64,000 nucleotides of DNA from Aliiruegeria sabulilitoris (GCF_001558155.1 NZ_LOAS01000012.1:62001-126000), one strand, 5' to 3'; numbered from the stretch's first letter, positions 17,759 through 27,636 are shown. Made by a program: numbers and translations. Notes: generated by a model from the letters alone, not told the origin.

Positions 17759-19051
17759 TTATCCGAGCTTGAGGTTGTCGATGCCGATCAGGCGATCGTA
17801 GAGCCAGTAGAGCAGCAGGACCGCGAAGAGCAGCAGCGAAGCCAGCGCAGCGGCAAGCGACCAGTTGAGCGAGTTCTGCATGTGGAAGGCGATCAGGTTC
17901 GAGATCAGCTGACCGGTGGAACCACCGACAAGGGCCGGCGTGATGTAGTATCCGACCGCGAGTATGAAGACGAGAAGCCCGCCAGCGCCGATGCCCGGAA
18001 TGGTTTGCGGCATGTAGATCCGGCGGAAAGCCGTCCAGGAGGTGGCGCCGAGCGAACGGGCAGCCCGGACGTAGCTCGGGTCGATCGGGCGCATGACCGA
18101 GTAAAGCGGCAGCACCATGAAGGGCAGCAGGATATGGGTCATGGCGATGATGGTGCCGGTCTGGTTGTAGATCATCTGCAGCCGGCTTTCATCGGAGATG
18201 AGGCCGAGCGAGACCCAGATGTCGTTCACCACGCCCTGGCTCTGCAGCAGCACGATCCAGGAGGTCGTTCGTACCAGCAACGAGGTCCAGAAGGGCAGGA
18301 GAACGAAGATCATCAATAGGTTGGAATGCCTGAGTGGCAGCGTGGCCAGCAGGTGCGCGACAGGGAATCCGAGCAGGAAGGTGAGGAATGTGATCAGCGC
18401 CGACATCACCAGTGTTCGCTTGAAGAGCAGCACGTAGACGGCGCGCTCCTCGTCGACCTTGACGATATCGCCGTCGGCGTTGCGGGTCCTGTCGAGCGCG
18501 GATAGATAGAAGTCCAGCGTGACCACCTTGGAGGCGTTGCGCATCGCGCCCCAGAGTTCTGGATCCCCCCAGTCTTCGTCGACCTCCAGCAACGCTTCCT
18601 TGTAGGGCGGCACGAGATCTTTCGCCTTGCGCGCTGACTTGGTGAACATCGAGCGGGAGCCGGACACTTCGTAATTAATACGGGTGCCAATCTGGCCGAT
18701 GGACTTTGTCTCGCGCGCATGGACGAGGCCGGCAACAAGCGCGGCAAAGGCAGCTTCGTCAGGCTCCGCATCGGCCGGGGTTTCGTCGAACCATTCACGC
18801 AACTCGACCATCAGCGGGATGGACACGCCGGCGTCGCGGTCCTTCCACGAATAGAAACCGGTATTGTACACCGATTTGGTCAGCAACTGGCCGATCGGTA
18901 TCAGGAACGTGATGACCACGAAAAGCAGCAGGGGCAGGACAAGATAGAATGCGCGGCGCTTGTTGCGGGCCTGCGCATGCGCCAGTGCCGATTTGAGCGG
19001 ACGGCCATCAGCGGTGGTCAGGAGTTCCGGAGCGGTGGCGGCGTCGGACAT
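17759..19051 (-). CDS. ABC transporter permease, PotB/PotH type, with a long periplasmic insert
   Basis: The 430-residue permease has its first membrane segment at about residues 35-55 and the remaining ones after about 200. The EAA loop AARSLGATSWTAFRRIYMPQ lies near residue 350. Between the first and second segments is a hydrophilic insert of about 150 residues, making the protein longer than classical PotB (about 280). Such inserts occur in alphaproteobacterial members of this family. It forms the heteromeric channel with the downstream permease. Confidence 0.88.
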   Translation of the reverse strand: MSDAATAPELLTTADGRPLKSALAHAQARNKRRAFYLVLPLLLFVVITFLIPIGQLLTKSVYNTGFYSWKDRDAGVSIPLMVELREWFDETPADAEPDEAAFAALVAGLVHARETKSIGQIGTRINYEVSGSRSMFTKSARKAKDLVPPYKEALLEVDEDWGDPELWGAMRNASKVVTLDFYLSALDRTRNADGDIVKVDEERAVYVLLFKRTLVMSALITFLTFLLGFPVAHLLATLPLRHSNLLMIFVLLPFWTSLLVRTTSWIVLLQSQGVVNDIWVSLGLISDESRLQMIYNQTGTIIAMTHILLPFMVLPLYSVMRPIDPSYVRAARSLGATSWTAFRRIYMPQTIPGIGAGGLLVFILAVGYYITPALVGGSTGQLISNLIAFHMQNSLNWSLAAALASLLLFAVLLLYWLYDRLIGIDNLKLG

Positions 19052-19140
19052 TGGCGCTTATCCCGTGGGCGCATCCATAGGATGCGGCGTTCATCGGTAG
19101 CCCGCCCCGACCGGATGGTCGGGGCGGGCGAGTGCTATCT

Positions 19141-20217
19141 TCAGTTGGCAAGCCAAGCGTTGAAACGTTCGTTCAACTCGGTTTCGCGATCCGCCCAGAA
19201 CTCGAAATTCGATGCCAGCGCATTGGTCAGGTTGGCCGCTGTCGTCGGCAGGTGTGGGCCCATCTCGGTCGTGCCGTCACCCTGATAGATGCCAACGAGG
19301 GAACCGGAGGACTGACGCGGCGGACCATAGCTGATCCACTCGGCAGCTCGCGCGAGCGGCTCGGTGCTGGTCGAATACTTGACGAACTCCAGAGCGTTCT
19401 CGAGGTTTGGAGCGCCCTTCGGGATCACCCAGCCCTCGAACTCATAGACCTGCCCGTCCCAGACAATGTCGAACGGTTGGGACTCGCCGATCACCGCGTT
19501 GAAGATCCGGCCATTGTAGGCCGTGCTCAACGACACTTCCCCATCGGCCAGCAACTGCGGCGGCTGCGCACCGGCTTCCCACCAGACGATCTGGTCCTTG
19601 ATGGCATCGAGCTTGGCAAAGGCACGGTCGACGCCTTCGTCGGTTTCAAGCAGGCCATAGACCTCGGCAGCCGGAACCCCATCGGCCATCAGAGCCATTT
19701 CCAGATTGACCTTGGCGGTCTTTCGCATCCCACGCTTGCCCGGATAGGCTTCAAGGTCGAAAAAGTCGGCGATTGAATCCGGTGCCGTGTCTCCGACCGC
19801 TTCGGTGTCATAGGCAAAGACCGTCGAGAAGACATCAGTGCTGACCAGACAATCGGTGAGCGTGCCTGGCAGAAAGTCTTCTGTCGCGGGCGTACCATCG
19901 GGTGCCGCCGGCAGCGAGGCGTGGTCGATTTCCACCACAAGACCTTCATCGCAGAGCCTGATGGCATCGGCAAATTCCACGCTCGCGACATCAATCGTCA
20001 CGTTTCCGGCCTCGACTTGCGCCTTGATCGGCGTCGCCGGGTTGTCGGCATCGACCGAGACCACCTTGACGCCGGTCTTCTCGGCGAAGGGTTTGTGATA
20101 CCCCTCGACCTGGGATTTTGTATAGGCGCCGCCCCAGGACATAACGGTAAGCTCCTCGGCGGTCGCCGAAACGGCGAAGCCCGCAAGGGCCGTGGTCAGG
20201 ATCAAGGTCTTTTTCAT
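19141..20217 (-). CDS. ABC transporter substrate-binding protein, PotD/PotF type
   Basis: The 358-residue protein has a signal peptide (MKKTLILTTALAGFAVSATA) and the opening EELTVMSWGGAY typical of spermidine/putrescine-like periplasmic binding proteins. GGAGACG lies just before the ATG at 20217. It sits between the ATPase gene (118-base spacer) and the permeases (89-base spacer). A polyamine or similar amine is the expected ligand, but the binding acidic residues were not checked. Confidence 0.9.
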   Translation of the reverse strand: MKKTLILTTALAGFAVSATAEELTVMSWGGAYTKSQVEGYHKPFAEKTGVKVVSVDADNPATPIKAQVEAGNVTIDVASVEFADAIRLCDEGLVVEIDHASLPAAPDGTPATEDFLPGTLTDCLVSTDVFSTVFAYDTEAVGDTAPDSIADFFDLEAYPGKRGMRKTAKVNLEMALMADGVPAAEVYGLLETDEGVDRAFAKLDAIKDQIVWWEAGAQPPQLLADGEVSLSTAYNGRIFNAVIGESQPFDIVWDGQVYEFEGWVIPKGAPNLENALEFVKYSTSTEPLARAAEWISYGPPRQSSGSLVGIYQGDGTTEMGPHLPTTAANLTNALASNFEFWADRETELNERFNAWLAN

Positions 20218-20335
20218 TTGCGTCTCCCTGTCAGGATAGTTTGTGTCGCGCGTTCGTCGCCCGACGGTTGGTTAAACTTGCTACTCTACGTCCCAGCCCG
20301 GTTGCCCGGATTGCGCCAGTGTGACGAGTTTTGGA

Positions 20336-21454
20336 TCAGAGTGCGTTGTCATCTTCGAGCGCGCGGGCATCCTGCATGTGCCAGCTGATCGGGATCTTCT
20401 CGCCCGGCTCCAGCCGGCGCTGGCCCATCATGTTTCGCGACTTCATGACGAAATCGTCATGACCGGCAACGCGCAGACGGGTGCGGAACGTGTCGCCCAT
20501 ATAGATGAACTCCAGCACCTCCGCCTCGATCATATGCGCGCCCTCGTCGAAGAACTCCGGCTTGAACTCGACCCGCTCGGGTCGGATCGAAACCAGCGTG
20601 TCTTGCCCCGGCTTTGTCACGTTGACCGGCGTTGCGTCGATCAGCTCGCCCGTCTTCAGCCGCACCAGAGCCTTGTTGTCATGGATCTCCTCGATCCGGC
20701 CCTCAAGCTTGTTGTTCTCGCCGATGAAGCCGGCCACGAAGGCGTTCTGTGGCCGCTCGTACAACTCGTCGGGCGGGGCAAGCTGCTGGATCACGCCATC
20801 ATTGAACACGGCCACCCGGTCCGACATGGTCAGTGCCTCGGACTGATCGTGCGTCACGTAGACGACGGTGATGCCGAGCCGTTCGTGCAGCGCCTTGATC
20901 TCGAATTGCATATGCTCGCGCAGCTGCTTGTCGAGCGCGCCGAGCGGTTCATCCATCAGCACCAGTTCCGGTTCGAAAACGAGCGCACGGGCGAGCGCAA
21001 TCCGCTGTTTCTGGCCGCCCGAGAGTTGGGCCGGGCGGCGGGCGGCGAAGCTTCCCATCTGCACCATTTCGAGTGCGCGAATGACCTTTTTCTCGCGCTC
21101 GGACTTGCCCATCCCGCGCACTTCCAGCGGGAAGGAGAGGTTTTCGCCCACCGTCATATGCGGGAACAGCGCGTAGTTCTGGAACACCATGCCAATGCCG
21201 CGTTTATGCGGCGGAATGTTGTTGATCGGGTGGTGGTCGAGCAGGATCTCGCCGTGTGTGGCGGTCTCGAAGCCGGCCAGCATCATAAGGCAGGTGGTCT
21301 TGCCTGAACCTGACGGACCGAGCATCGTCAGAAACTCGCCCTTGGGCATCTTGAGGTTGAGATCTTTCACGACAAGCGTTTCGCCGTCGTAACTCTTCTG
21401 TACGCTGCGGAACTCCACGAAAGAGGCAACGTTTGATTCTGCTGTCTCGGTCAA
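20336..21454 (-). CDS. ABC transporter ATP-binding protein, PotA/PotG type
   Basis: The 372-residue ATPase has Walker A GPSGSGKTT at 46-54, the signature LSGGQKQR, Walker B LVLMDEPLGALD and a C-terminal TOBE-type regulatory region. A TTG start at 21454 is proposed because AGGAG lies five bases upstream; an in-frame TTG further up at 21538 adds 28 residues with no family similarity and no ribosome site. It energises the two permeases downstream and is first in the operon. Confidence 0.9.
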   Translation of the reverse strand: MTETAESNVASFVEFRSVQKSYDGETLVVKDLNLKMPKGEFLTMLGPSGSGKTTCLMMLAGFETATHGEILLDHHPINNIPPHKRGIGMVFQNYALFPHMTVGENLSFPLEVRGMGKSEREKKVIRALEMVQMGSFAARRPAQLSGGQKQRIALARALVFEPELVLMDEPLGALDKQLREHMQFEIKALHERLGITVVYVTHDQSEALTMSDRVAVFNDGVIQQLAPPDELYERPQNAFVAGFIGENNKLEGRIEEIHDNKALVRLKTGELIDATPVNVTKPGQDTLVSIRPERVEFKPEFFDEGAHMIEAEVLEFIYMGDTFRTRLRVAGHDDFVMKSRNMMGQRRLEPGEKIPISWHMQDARALEDDNAL

Positions 21455-21725
21455 GGCAGCTCCTGTTGGTCTGTTGGAACGCTTGTTGGTCGCGCACCTG
21501 TTGACCAGAACTAAAACAAGCGTTTTGAGGCTTGGCAATGACCTTGAGGGGACGAGATGCTGCTGGATTCATCATTCGCTAGATGTTTGATCACCAGCTT
21601 GTCGTGGTCTGCACAGGAAATTTGCGGTTCTTGTCAGATGGCTGGCGGACCGAAGGGCCACGGCGTGAAACTTTTTCAGCCCAGATTGCGCCGTGAGGAA
21701 ATTTCCTTTCATTTCGTGGGATTGC

Positions 21726-22685
21726 CTAACGGCAATCAAGGAGGGAATCAGCCAGCCCGGTGATCAGGCTGCTGTAGAAGTCCGCCCCGGGTTCCAGGGC
21801 CGAACCCATCGGATCCAGCACGGTGGTCCGAATCCCGGAACTGCCGGCTACGGTTTTGATCAAAGACGGGTTGAACTGCGGTTCGGCCGCGATGCAAGAT
21901 ACTCCGCTGTCCCGCACGAGGTCGCGAATGCTGGCCACACGTGCCGCGCCCGGGTCCGTCGCGTCGCCAAAGGAGATTGCCCCAAGGGCGGGCAGATCGA
22001 ACCGTTGCTCGAAATACTGGTAGGCATCGTGGAAGACGACAAAGGGAACCCCGTGCATCGGCTCAAGGCGGTCGGAGATGTCCTGCGTGAGGGTTTCCAG
22101 CCCGGCAATGGTCACTTCGGCATTCGCCGCATATTGCGCGGCGTGCTCCGGGTCGGCTTTGGTCAGGGTCTGTGCGATCAGCCCTGTCCACACGATGGCG
22201 TTCCGCGGGTCCAGCCAGGCATGCGGGTCGATGCCTTCGTGATCATGCTCCGCCTCTGCGTCGTGATCGTCCCCGTGAGCGGTTTCCGTATCCGCATGAG
22301 CTTCGTCGTGGTCGTCATGACCTCCCAAATCCGCCCCTTCGCGAAATGGCAGGATCGTGGCTCCCGGCACTTCCAGAAGTTCGACGATAAGCGCCCCTTG
22401 AGCCAGTGTAGCTAGCGGCGCCTCGAGCCAGGGTGTCAGCGGTTCGCCAATCCAGAAGACGATATCGGCCCTTTCCAATGCGCGTGCCTCGGAAGGGCGC
22501 AGGGAGTACCCATGTGGCGAGGCGCCAGGCGGCAATATCAGATCTGGCGTGGCCAGATCTCCCATGACCTGTGCCACAAGGGAATGAACGGGAGCGATAT
22601 CCGTTGCAACATTCGGAACGTCGGCGAGAGCATTGGAACAGAACGCGATTGCAGCGGTTGTGCCGGTCAGGATAGTCAAGCGCAT
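21726..22685 (-). CDS. znuA: Zinc ABC transporter periplasmic binding protein
   Basis: This zinc-binding lipidation-free periplasmic protein has a signal peptide ending near SNALA. It carries the metal-ligand His in PPGASPHGYS, a His/Asp-rich loop (about residues 120-150, with many HDDHD-like repeats), IDPHAWLDP and FHDAYQYF. It captures Zn(II) for ZnuBC. Two in-frame ATGs compete: 22700 (MKGPRM...) and 22685 (MRLTIL...). The second is listed because AAAGG lies seven bases before it, but the first is possible. It diverges from zur across a palindromic Zur box. Confidence 0.95.
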   Translation of the reverse strand: MRLTILTGTTAAIAFCSNALADVPNVATDIAPVHSLVAQVMGDLATPDLILPPGASPHGYSLRPSEARALERADIVFWIGEPLTPWLEAPLATLAQGALIVELLEVPGATILPFREGADLGGHDDHDEAHADTETAHGDDHDAEAEHDHEGIDPHAWLDPRNAIVWTGLIAQTLTKADPEHAAQYAANAEVTIAGLETLTQDISDRLEPMHGVPFVVFHDAYQYFEQRFDLPALGAISFGDATDPGAARVASIRDLVRDSGVSCIAAEPQFNPSLIKTVAGSSGIRTTVLDPMGSALEPGADFYSSLITGLADSLLDCR

Positions 22686-22720
22686 CCGGGGGCCTTTCAT
22701 TTTCGGTCCACATGTCGTAA

Positions 22721-22737
22721 GTGTTATGTTATAACAC
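22721..22737. promoter_or_regulatory. Zur box between znuA and zur
   Basis: GTGTTAT-GTT-ATAACAC is a perfect 7-base inverted repeat lying 23 bases before the zur ATG and within 40 bases of the znuA start. It closely fits the TGTTATAnnATAACA-type operator described for alphaproteobacterial Zur. Zinc-loaded Zur would repress znuA and zur-znuCB from this one site. Confidence 0.88.
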
Positions 22738-22759
22738 ATCAAGTGAAATCGGGAGCCAG

Positions 22760-23263
22760 ATGTCATCTTCCGCAGATCCAGAGGAAACCCTTGGATTCGT
22801 TCGGCATGATCACGCCCATTGCGTGGCGACGGCGATCCGCGCCGCCGAAAGGCATTGCGCCGATGCCGGGCTGCGCTTCACCGCGGTACGTCGGCGCGCG
22901 CTGGAGATCCTGCTGGAAGAACACAAGGCGATGGGCGCCTACGAGGTGCTGGAACGTCTGCAAGGCGAAGGGCTGGGCGCGCAGCCACCCGCCGCCTATC
23001 GCGCGCTCGATTTCCTGGTGGCAAACGGGTTTGCCCACAGGATCGAACGGTTGAATGCCTTCGTCGCCTGCAGCCATCCGGGCGAGACCCATGTGCCCGC
23101 CTTCCTGATTTGCCGGGAATGCCGAAAGGTGGCCGAAACCACGGCGCTGCCGAGCGCGGGAATTCCGGAAACCATTGCCGGTGCGACCGGGTTCCAGATC
23201 GAACGCATGTTGATCGAGGCCGAAGGGTTGTGTGCCGATTGCCGGGAAGAACGCGAGCCATGA
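22760..23263 (+). CDS. zur: Zinc uptake regulator Zur (Fur family)
   Basis: The 167-residue metalloregulator has an N-terminal winged helix (FTAVRRRALEILLEEHKAMGAYEVLERL) and a C-terminal dimerisation/metal domain with HDHAHC near the N terminus, CSHPGETH, CRECRKVAE and CADC, which supply structural and sensory zinc ligands. GGGAG lies five bases before the ATG at 22760, while an upstream in-frame ATG at 22721 falls inside the operator. It is the first gene of zur-znuC-znuB and overlaps znuC by four bases. Represses zinc import genes when zinc is sufficient. Confidence 0.94.
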   Translation: MSSSADPEETLGFVRHDHAHCVATAIRAAERHCADAGLRFTAVRRRALEILLEEHKAMGAYEVLERLQGEGLGAQPPAAYRALDFLVANGFAHRIERLNAFVACSHPGETHVPAFLICRECRKVAETTALPSAGIPETIAGATGFQIERMLIEAEGLCADCREEREP

Positions 23264-24027
23264 CAGATACATCTCCTCTGATCGACGCCAAAGGGCTGGA
23301 GGTGAAGCGCGGCGCGCATGTCGCCTTACGGGACGTCGACTTCGTGATCCGGCCCGGCGAGATCGTGACCATTGTCGGCCCCAACGGTTCCGGAAAGTCG
23401 ACCCTCCTGCGCGCCCTGATCGGCGCCATCCAACCAAGCGCTGGCAGGATCCGGCGCAAGCCGGGGCTGCGCATCGGCTACGTGCCGCAGAGCCTGCATG
23501 TCGAGCCCGGCCTGCCGCTGACGGTTGCGCGGTTTCTCAAGCTGCCGACCCGGCATTCGAAGAAGGCCATCAAGGATGCGCTCGAATATGCGGGGCTGCC
23601 CGACTTGCATGACCGGCAGATGTCGGCGCTCTCCGGCGGGCAGTTCCAACGGGTCCTGCTGGCCCGCGCCCTGCTCGAGAAGCCCGATATCCTGATGCTG
23701 GACGAGCCCACGCAAGGGCTCGACCAGCGCGGCTCGGCCGAATTCTATCGACAGATCGAAGCGGTACGCCGCGAGTTGAACTGTGCCGTGCTCATGGTCA
23801 GCCACGAATTGCACGTCGTCATGAGCGCCTCGGATCGGGTGATCTGTCTGAATGGCCATGTCTGCTGTTCCGGCACGCCCGAGATCGTGGCCACGGCGCC
23901 GGAATACCGGGCATTGTTCGGAACCGGCACCAAGGGCGCGCTGGCGCTCTATCGCCACACTCATGATCACGCGCATGACCACGATCACCCGCAGCTGGAT
24001 CACCACCACGAGGACCACGCTATCTGA
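23260..24027 (+). CDS. znuC: Zinc ABC transporter ATP-binding protein
   Basis: The 255-residue ATPase has Walker A GPNGSGKST at 40-48, signature LSGGQFQR and Walker B ILMLDEPTQGLD. The C terminus ends in a His-rich tail (HTHDHAHDHDH...), typical of zinc-system ATPases and likely to bind metal. The ATG overlaps the zur stop (ATGA); the frame is open upstream inside zur but that extension is not family-like. Confidence 0.96.
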   Translation: MTDTSPLIDAKGLEVKRGAHVALRDVDFVIRPGEIVTIVGPNGSGKSTLLRALIGAIQPSAGRIRRKPGLRIGYVPQSLHVEPGLPLTVARFLKLPTRHSKKAIKDALEYAGLPDLHDRQMSALSGGQFQRVLLARALLEKPDILMLDEPTQGLDQRGSAEFYRQIEAVRRELNCAVLMVSHELHVVMSASDRVICLNGHVCCSGTPEIVATAPEYRALFGTGTKGALALYRHTHDHAHDHDHPQLDHHHEDHAI

Positions 24028-24815
24028 TGCTGGACGATTTCATGATCCGCGCCGCGCTGGCCGGGATCGGCACGGCGATTGCCGCGGCCCCCCTGGGCTG
24101 TTTCGTGGTCTGGCGCCGGATGGCCTATTTCGGCGATGCGACCGCGCATGCCGCCATCCTGGGGGTGGCGCTGGCGCTTGCCTTGCAGATCCCTGTCTTC
24201 GGCGGCGTGCTGGCCACTGCGCTGGCCATGGGGTTGATCGTTTCCTCGCTGTCCGGTCGCGGCTTTGCCACCGACACGCTGTTGGGGGTACTCGCCCACT
24301 CCGCGCTGGCCTTCGGACTGGTAGCAGTATCGTTCCTCAGCGGTGTGCGGGTAGACCTGATGGGCTACCTTTTCGGCGACATCCTCGCCGTCAGCGTCCC
24401 CGATCTCGCCATCATCTGGGGCGGGGCCGCGGCGATCCTGTTGCTGGTCCTGCGCCGCTGGTCGTCGCTTCTGACCTCCACCATCAGCCCGGATCTCGCC
24501 ACCTCCAGCGGGATCGATCCACGGCGCGAACAGATGATCCTGACCCTCGCCCTCGCCTTGACCATCGCCATCGCGATCAAGGTTGTTGGCGTGTTGCTGA
24601 TCTCCGCCCTGCTCGTGATCCCCGCCGCCACGGCCCGCTCGCTCTCGCGAAGCCCCGAAGCCATGGCTCTGCTGGCCGGCGTGCTGGGCAGCCTCTCGGC
24701 TCTGGGCGGCCTCGCGCTTTCCTACCGGGCCGACACGCCCACGGGCCCCTCCATTGTCTGCGTCGCGGCGGTGTTCTTCCTGCTCTCGCTGATGGTGTCG
24801 GCGGCGCGGCGCTAA
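24027..24815 (+). CDS. znuB: Zinc ABC transporter permease
   Basis: The 262-residue inner-membrane permease of the ABC-3 family begins MLDDFMIRAALAGIGTAIAA and has about eight transmembrane segments. Conserved stretches are MAYFGDATAHAAILGVAL and VGVLLISALLVIPAATA. It overlaps znuC by one base (TGATG) and completes ZnuABC. Confidence 0.95.
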   Translation: MLDDFMIRAALAGIGTAIAAAPLGCFVVWRRMAYFGDATAHAAILGVALALALQIPVFGGVLATALAMGLIVSSLSGRGFATDTLLGVLAHSALAFGLVAVSFLSGVRVDLMGYLFGDILAVSVPDLAIIWGGAAAILLLVLRRWSSLLTSTISPDLATSSGIDPRREQMILTLALALTIAIAIKVVGVLLISALLVIPAATARSLSRSPEAMALLAGVLGSLSALGGLALSYRADTPTGPSIVCVAAVFFLLSLMVSAARR

Positions 24816-24919
24816 GCTGGCCAAAGGACAGTTTCAGAAACTTGAATATTACATCGGAAACCATCATGTTGCTTCTGAAACGCGACGCATTTCGCGATAT
24901 GACCAAGGAGTTCTGAAAG

Positions 24920-25123
24920 ATGACGCTCGACCGTGCCGTGCTGGCCTTTGCCGGAGTGATGATCCTGCTGAGCGTTCTGCTCACCATTCTCGTCCACCCG
25001 CTGTGGGTCTGGTTCACCGTCTTCATCGGCGTGAACATGATCCAGTCGGCCTTTACCGGCTTCTGCCCGGCCGCGATGATCTTCAAGGCCTTTGGCCTGA
25101 AGGAAGGCTGCGCATTCAAGTGA
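24920..25123 (+). CDS. DUF2892 (YgaP-type) small membrane protein
   Basis: The 67-residue protein has two hydrophobic segments (about 7-27 and 30-45) and the FTGFCPAAMIFKAFGLKEGC stretch with two cysteines characteristic of DUF2892. This domain is often fused or adjacent to rhodanese in sulfur/thiol metabolism, but here it stands alone. AAGGAG lies nine bases before the ATG. Upstream at 24831-24841 is a short palindrome (GTTTC-A-GAAAC) that could be an operator. Confidence 0.75.
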   Translation: MTLDRAVLAFAGVMILLSVLLTILVHPLWVWFTVFIGVNMIQSAFTGFCPAAMIFKAFGLKEGCAFK

Positions 25124-25148
25124 CGGATTCGGCCCCGTAAACGATCCG

Positions 25149-25176
25149 TCGCCAGACATGTTCGAATGTCTGGCGA
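25149..25176. terminator. Perfect hairpin after the DUF2892 gene
   Basis: TCGCCAGACAT pairs with ATGTCTGGCGA (11 perfect pairs) around GTTCGA, 26 bases after the stop codon. No T-run follows, so factor-independent termination would be weak; message end protection is an alternative. Confidence 0.6.
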
Positions 25177-25240
25177 CCACTTGCTTGGCGTCGGAATGCC
25201 CCCAGTAACCTGCTGCGCAACAAGAGGGGGCAACCAACCC

Positions 25241-25263
25241 CGGGCCATCCCGGGCCATCCCGG
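25241..25263. repeat. Short tandem repeat of CGGGCCATCC
   Basis: Two exact copies of the ten-base unit are followed by a partial third copy. It lies in non-coding DNA and no function is apparent. Confidence 0.6.
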
Positions 25264-25575
25264 TCGATCGCAGATCGTGGCGCGGGCGGCCGCCAGCGGG
25301 GCTTCTGGAATATCCTGCAAAGCCGTATCATTTCTTTCGTGCAACTCGCAGGGGCGCGGACCGAGGACAGTATCGGCATGATCGGCAAAAGAAACCTTCT
25401 GCGGTTCGCGTCTTTGCCTTGCCCGGTCTCCGGGCGCACTGACGGTCGCGGCAGCTTCAGCGCTGCCATCCTCGTTCCCGCCAATTAGATAAAATGCGTC
25501 GCAACAGGGCGAAGTTAGAGAAATCTTGAGAAGTGATGGGGACAACGGACCGCGAAGCTACAGCGGAGCCCCCCT

Positions 25576-27636
25576 ATGTCCGGTAAGCCCAAGTTTGGAA
25601 TCGGAACTCGCATCTATGCAATCGTGGTTGCGGCGGTGCTCATTACAATCTCGATTGGCCTGGCAATCAACGCGATAACCCTGCGCAACAGCTATGCCTT
25701 GAGGGAACTGCATCTGCGGGACGTCGTCGATGTCACGGTCAGTCAACTGGTGGCGCTGGACGAGGCGGTGAAGGCCGGAAAGCTGTCTCGAAAGGAAGCA
25801 CAAGAGCAGGGCATCCGCGTTGTGAACAACGCAAGTTACGACGGCGGGAACTATCTTTTTGCGTTTGATGAGGGGCTCACCCTTCATGCGCATGGGCGCG
25901 ATCCCTCGCGGCGCGGAGAGAACGTGAAGGGGTTTACCGATCCCAACGGCGTCAGGGTCTATGTCGAACTCGCGGCCGTCGCGAAGGCGGAAGGCAGCGG
26001 TTTCGTCTCCTACAGCGCCAAGCGCAAGGGAGACACATCGGGTTCCCTTCGTCCCAAGCTGAGTTTCGCACGAGCCTTCGAACCCTGGGGCTGGGTGATC
26101 GCCACGGGCTCCTATATCGAGGATATCGAAGCTCAGATTGCGCAGGTGCGCAACGTGGCGCTGATTGCGTTCGGATCCGGAATCCTGCTCCTGATCGCGA
26201 TAAGCTGGGGGATCGTCCGGAGCATTGCTCGCCCGCTCGCTGGCCTCGTCGATCGGATGTCCGCGATGCGAGAGGGTGACTTGCAAACAGATGTTCCCCA
26301 CATCGCAGCGCGAAGTGAACTGGGGTCGATGGCCCGGTCCATCGACGTGTTCCGACAGCAACTGGTCGAGCGCGCGCAACTGGAGAAAGAACAGGCAGCG
26401 CAGGAAGCCGAGCTTGCCCGTCAGCGCGAAGAATCTGTGAAGCAGAAGCGGGAGATGGACGAGCAGCAGGCAAAGGAGGCCGAACGTCGCCGCGAGGAAG
26501 AAGCTCGGCAACGCGCCGAACGCGACGAACAGCATGCCATGGTGGAAGCGGAACGGGAAACGCGACGGGCGGAGCAAGCGCAGGTCGTGGCCTCTTTGTC
26601 GAACTCCTTGCGGGCAATGTCGAAAGGCGATCTCAGCGCCCGTATTGCAGAGGTTTTTCCCGAGGATTACGAAGAACTTCGCCGAGATTTCAACGATGCG
26701 GTCGAACGGATCGCGACCCTCGTCCGGGCGATCGTGGACGGGTCCCGAACCATCACCATGGAGGGCGAAACACTGAACAATGCCGCTACGGAGATGAGTC
26801 GGCGAACCGAATCCCAGGCAGCGTCGCTTGAGCAAACCGCAGCGGCAATCACGGAGCTTTCGGCTTCGGTTGAGAACTCCAGCAAGGGCGCGCATGAGGC
26901 CGCAAGCACCGTGGTCAAGGCGCGAGAGCAGACCGAAGCCGGGCGTGTCGTTGTCGAGCAGACGATCTCTTCAATGACAGAGATCGCCGAAAGCTCCGGG
27001 AAAATCTCCAAGATTACCCATGTCATTGACGACATTGCCTTCCAGACCAATCTTCTGGCGTTGAATGCCGGGGTGGAAGCCGCCCGCGCGGGAGACGCAG
27101 GACGTGGCTTCTCGGTGGTTGCCTCCGAGGTCCGTGCGCTGGCGCAGCGCTCATCTGAAGCCGCCAAGGAAATCGCGGAGTTGATCGCGACTTCCGGCGA
27201 GCAAGTCGATGCCGGCGTCACACTGGTCAAGAATTCCGGCGAGGCTCTTCAGGAAATCGCCGGAATGGTGACCTCCCTGAACGATCTGGTCGAAGCGGTT
27301 GCAGACGCTTCCACGCAGCAATCGACAGCGCTCGCGGAAATCACAACAGCGGTCAATAGGCTCGATCAGGTGACGCAGCAGAATGCCGCGATGTTCGAAG
27401 AAACCACAGCCGCCGTCTCCTCGTTGCAGGCACAGGCTGTAGAACTTGATCGCAACAGCGCGAGCTTCCGTCTCGGCGGTGAGAATGTCGTGGCCATGGC
27501 GAGGCATCGTCGTCCGGATGTCCCAGTTTCACGCAAGCCCGAATCTCGCGGGGCAGCGATCGTAAACAGCGCCAGGTACATGTCCAACCTTCCAGAACCG
27601 GCAGCGGAAGACGACGGGAGTTGGTCTGAGTTCTGA
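25576..27636 (+). CDS. Methyl-accepting chemotaxis protein with a Cache sensor
   Basis: The 686-residue receptor has a membrane segment at about 10-30, a periplasmic sCache_2-type sensor (about 35-185, with RRENVKGF-like and [11 protein letters not shown] pieces), a second membrane segment near 190-210, and a HAMP domain. A charged ~75-residue coiled-coil linker follows, then a second HAMP-like stretch ([14 protein letters not shown]) and the signalling domain with the [20 protein letters not shown] hairpin tip. It feeds the CheA/CheW pathway controlling the flagella encoded 16 kb away. The C terminus ends WSEF, reminiscent of tethering peptides for CheR/CheB. The ligand is unknown; Cache domains often bind small carboxylates. 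Confidence 0.93.
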   Translation: MSGKPKFGIGTRIYAIVVAAVLITISIGLAINAITLRNSYALRELHLRDVVDVTVSQLVALDEAVKAGKLSRKEAQEQGIRVVNNASYDGGNYLFAFDEGLTLHAHGRDPSRRGENVKGFTDPNGVRVYVELAAVAKAEGSGFVSYSAKRKGDTSGSLRPKLSFARAFEPWGWVIATGSYIEDIEAQIAQVRNVALIAFGSGILLLIAISWGIVRSIARPLAGLVDRMSAMREGDLQTDVPHIAARSELGSMARSIDVFRQQLVERAQLEKEQAAQEAELARQREESVKQKREMDEQQAKEAERRREEEARQRAERDEQHAMVEAERETRRAEQAQVVASLSNSLRAMSKGDLSARIAEVFPEDYEELRRDFNDAVERIATLVRAIVDGSRTITMEGETLNNAATEMSRRTESQAASLEQTAAAITELSASVENSSKGAHEAASTVVKAREQTEAGRVVVEQTISSMTEIAESSGKISKITHVIDDIAFQTNLLALNAGVEAARAGDAGRGFSVVASEVRALAQRSSEAAKEIAELIATSGEQVDAGVTLVKNSGEALQEIAGMVTSLNDLVEAVADASTQQSTALAEITTAVNRLDQVTQQNAAMFEETTAAVSSLQAQAVELDRNSASFRLGGENVVAMARHRRPDVPVSRKPESRGAAIVNSARYMSNLPEPAAEDDGSWSEF

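Larger units (their letters stand above)
25124..25575. other. Gene-free spacer before the chemoreceptor gene
   Basis: No gene is supported. It holds a hairpin (25149-25176), a short tandem repeat (25241-25263) and the presumed promoter of the chemoreceptor near 25490-25550, where the sequence is more AT-rich. No sigma-28-like promoter could be fixed by eye. Confidence 0.5.

Noticed and set aside
24831-24841. Palindrome GTTTC-A-GAAAC as a Zur or stress-regulator box
   Set aside because: Too short and unlike the znuA/zur box; listed only as a feature of the DUF2892 upstream region.
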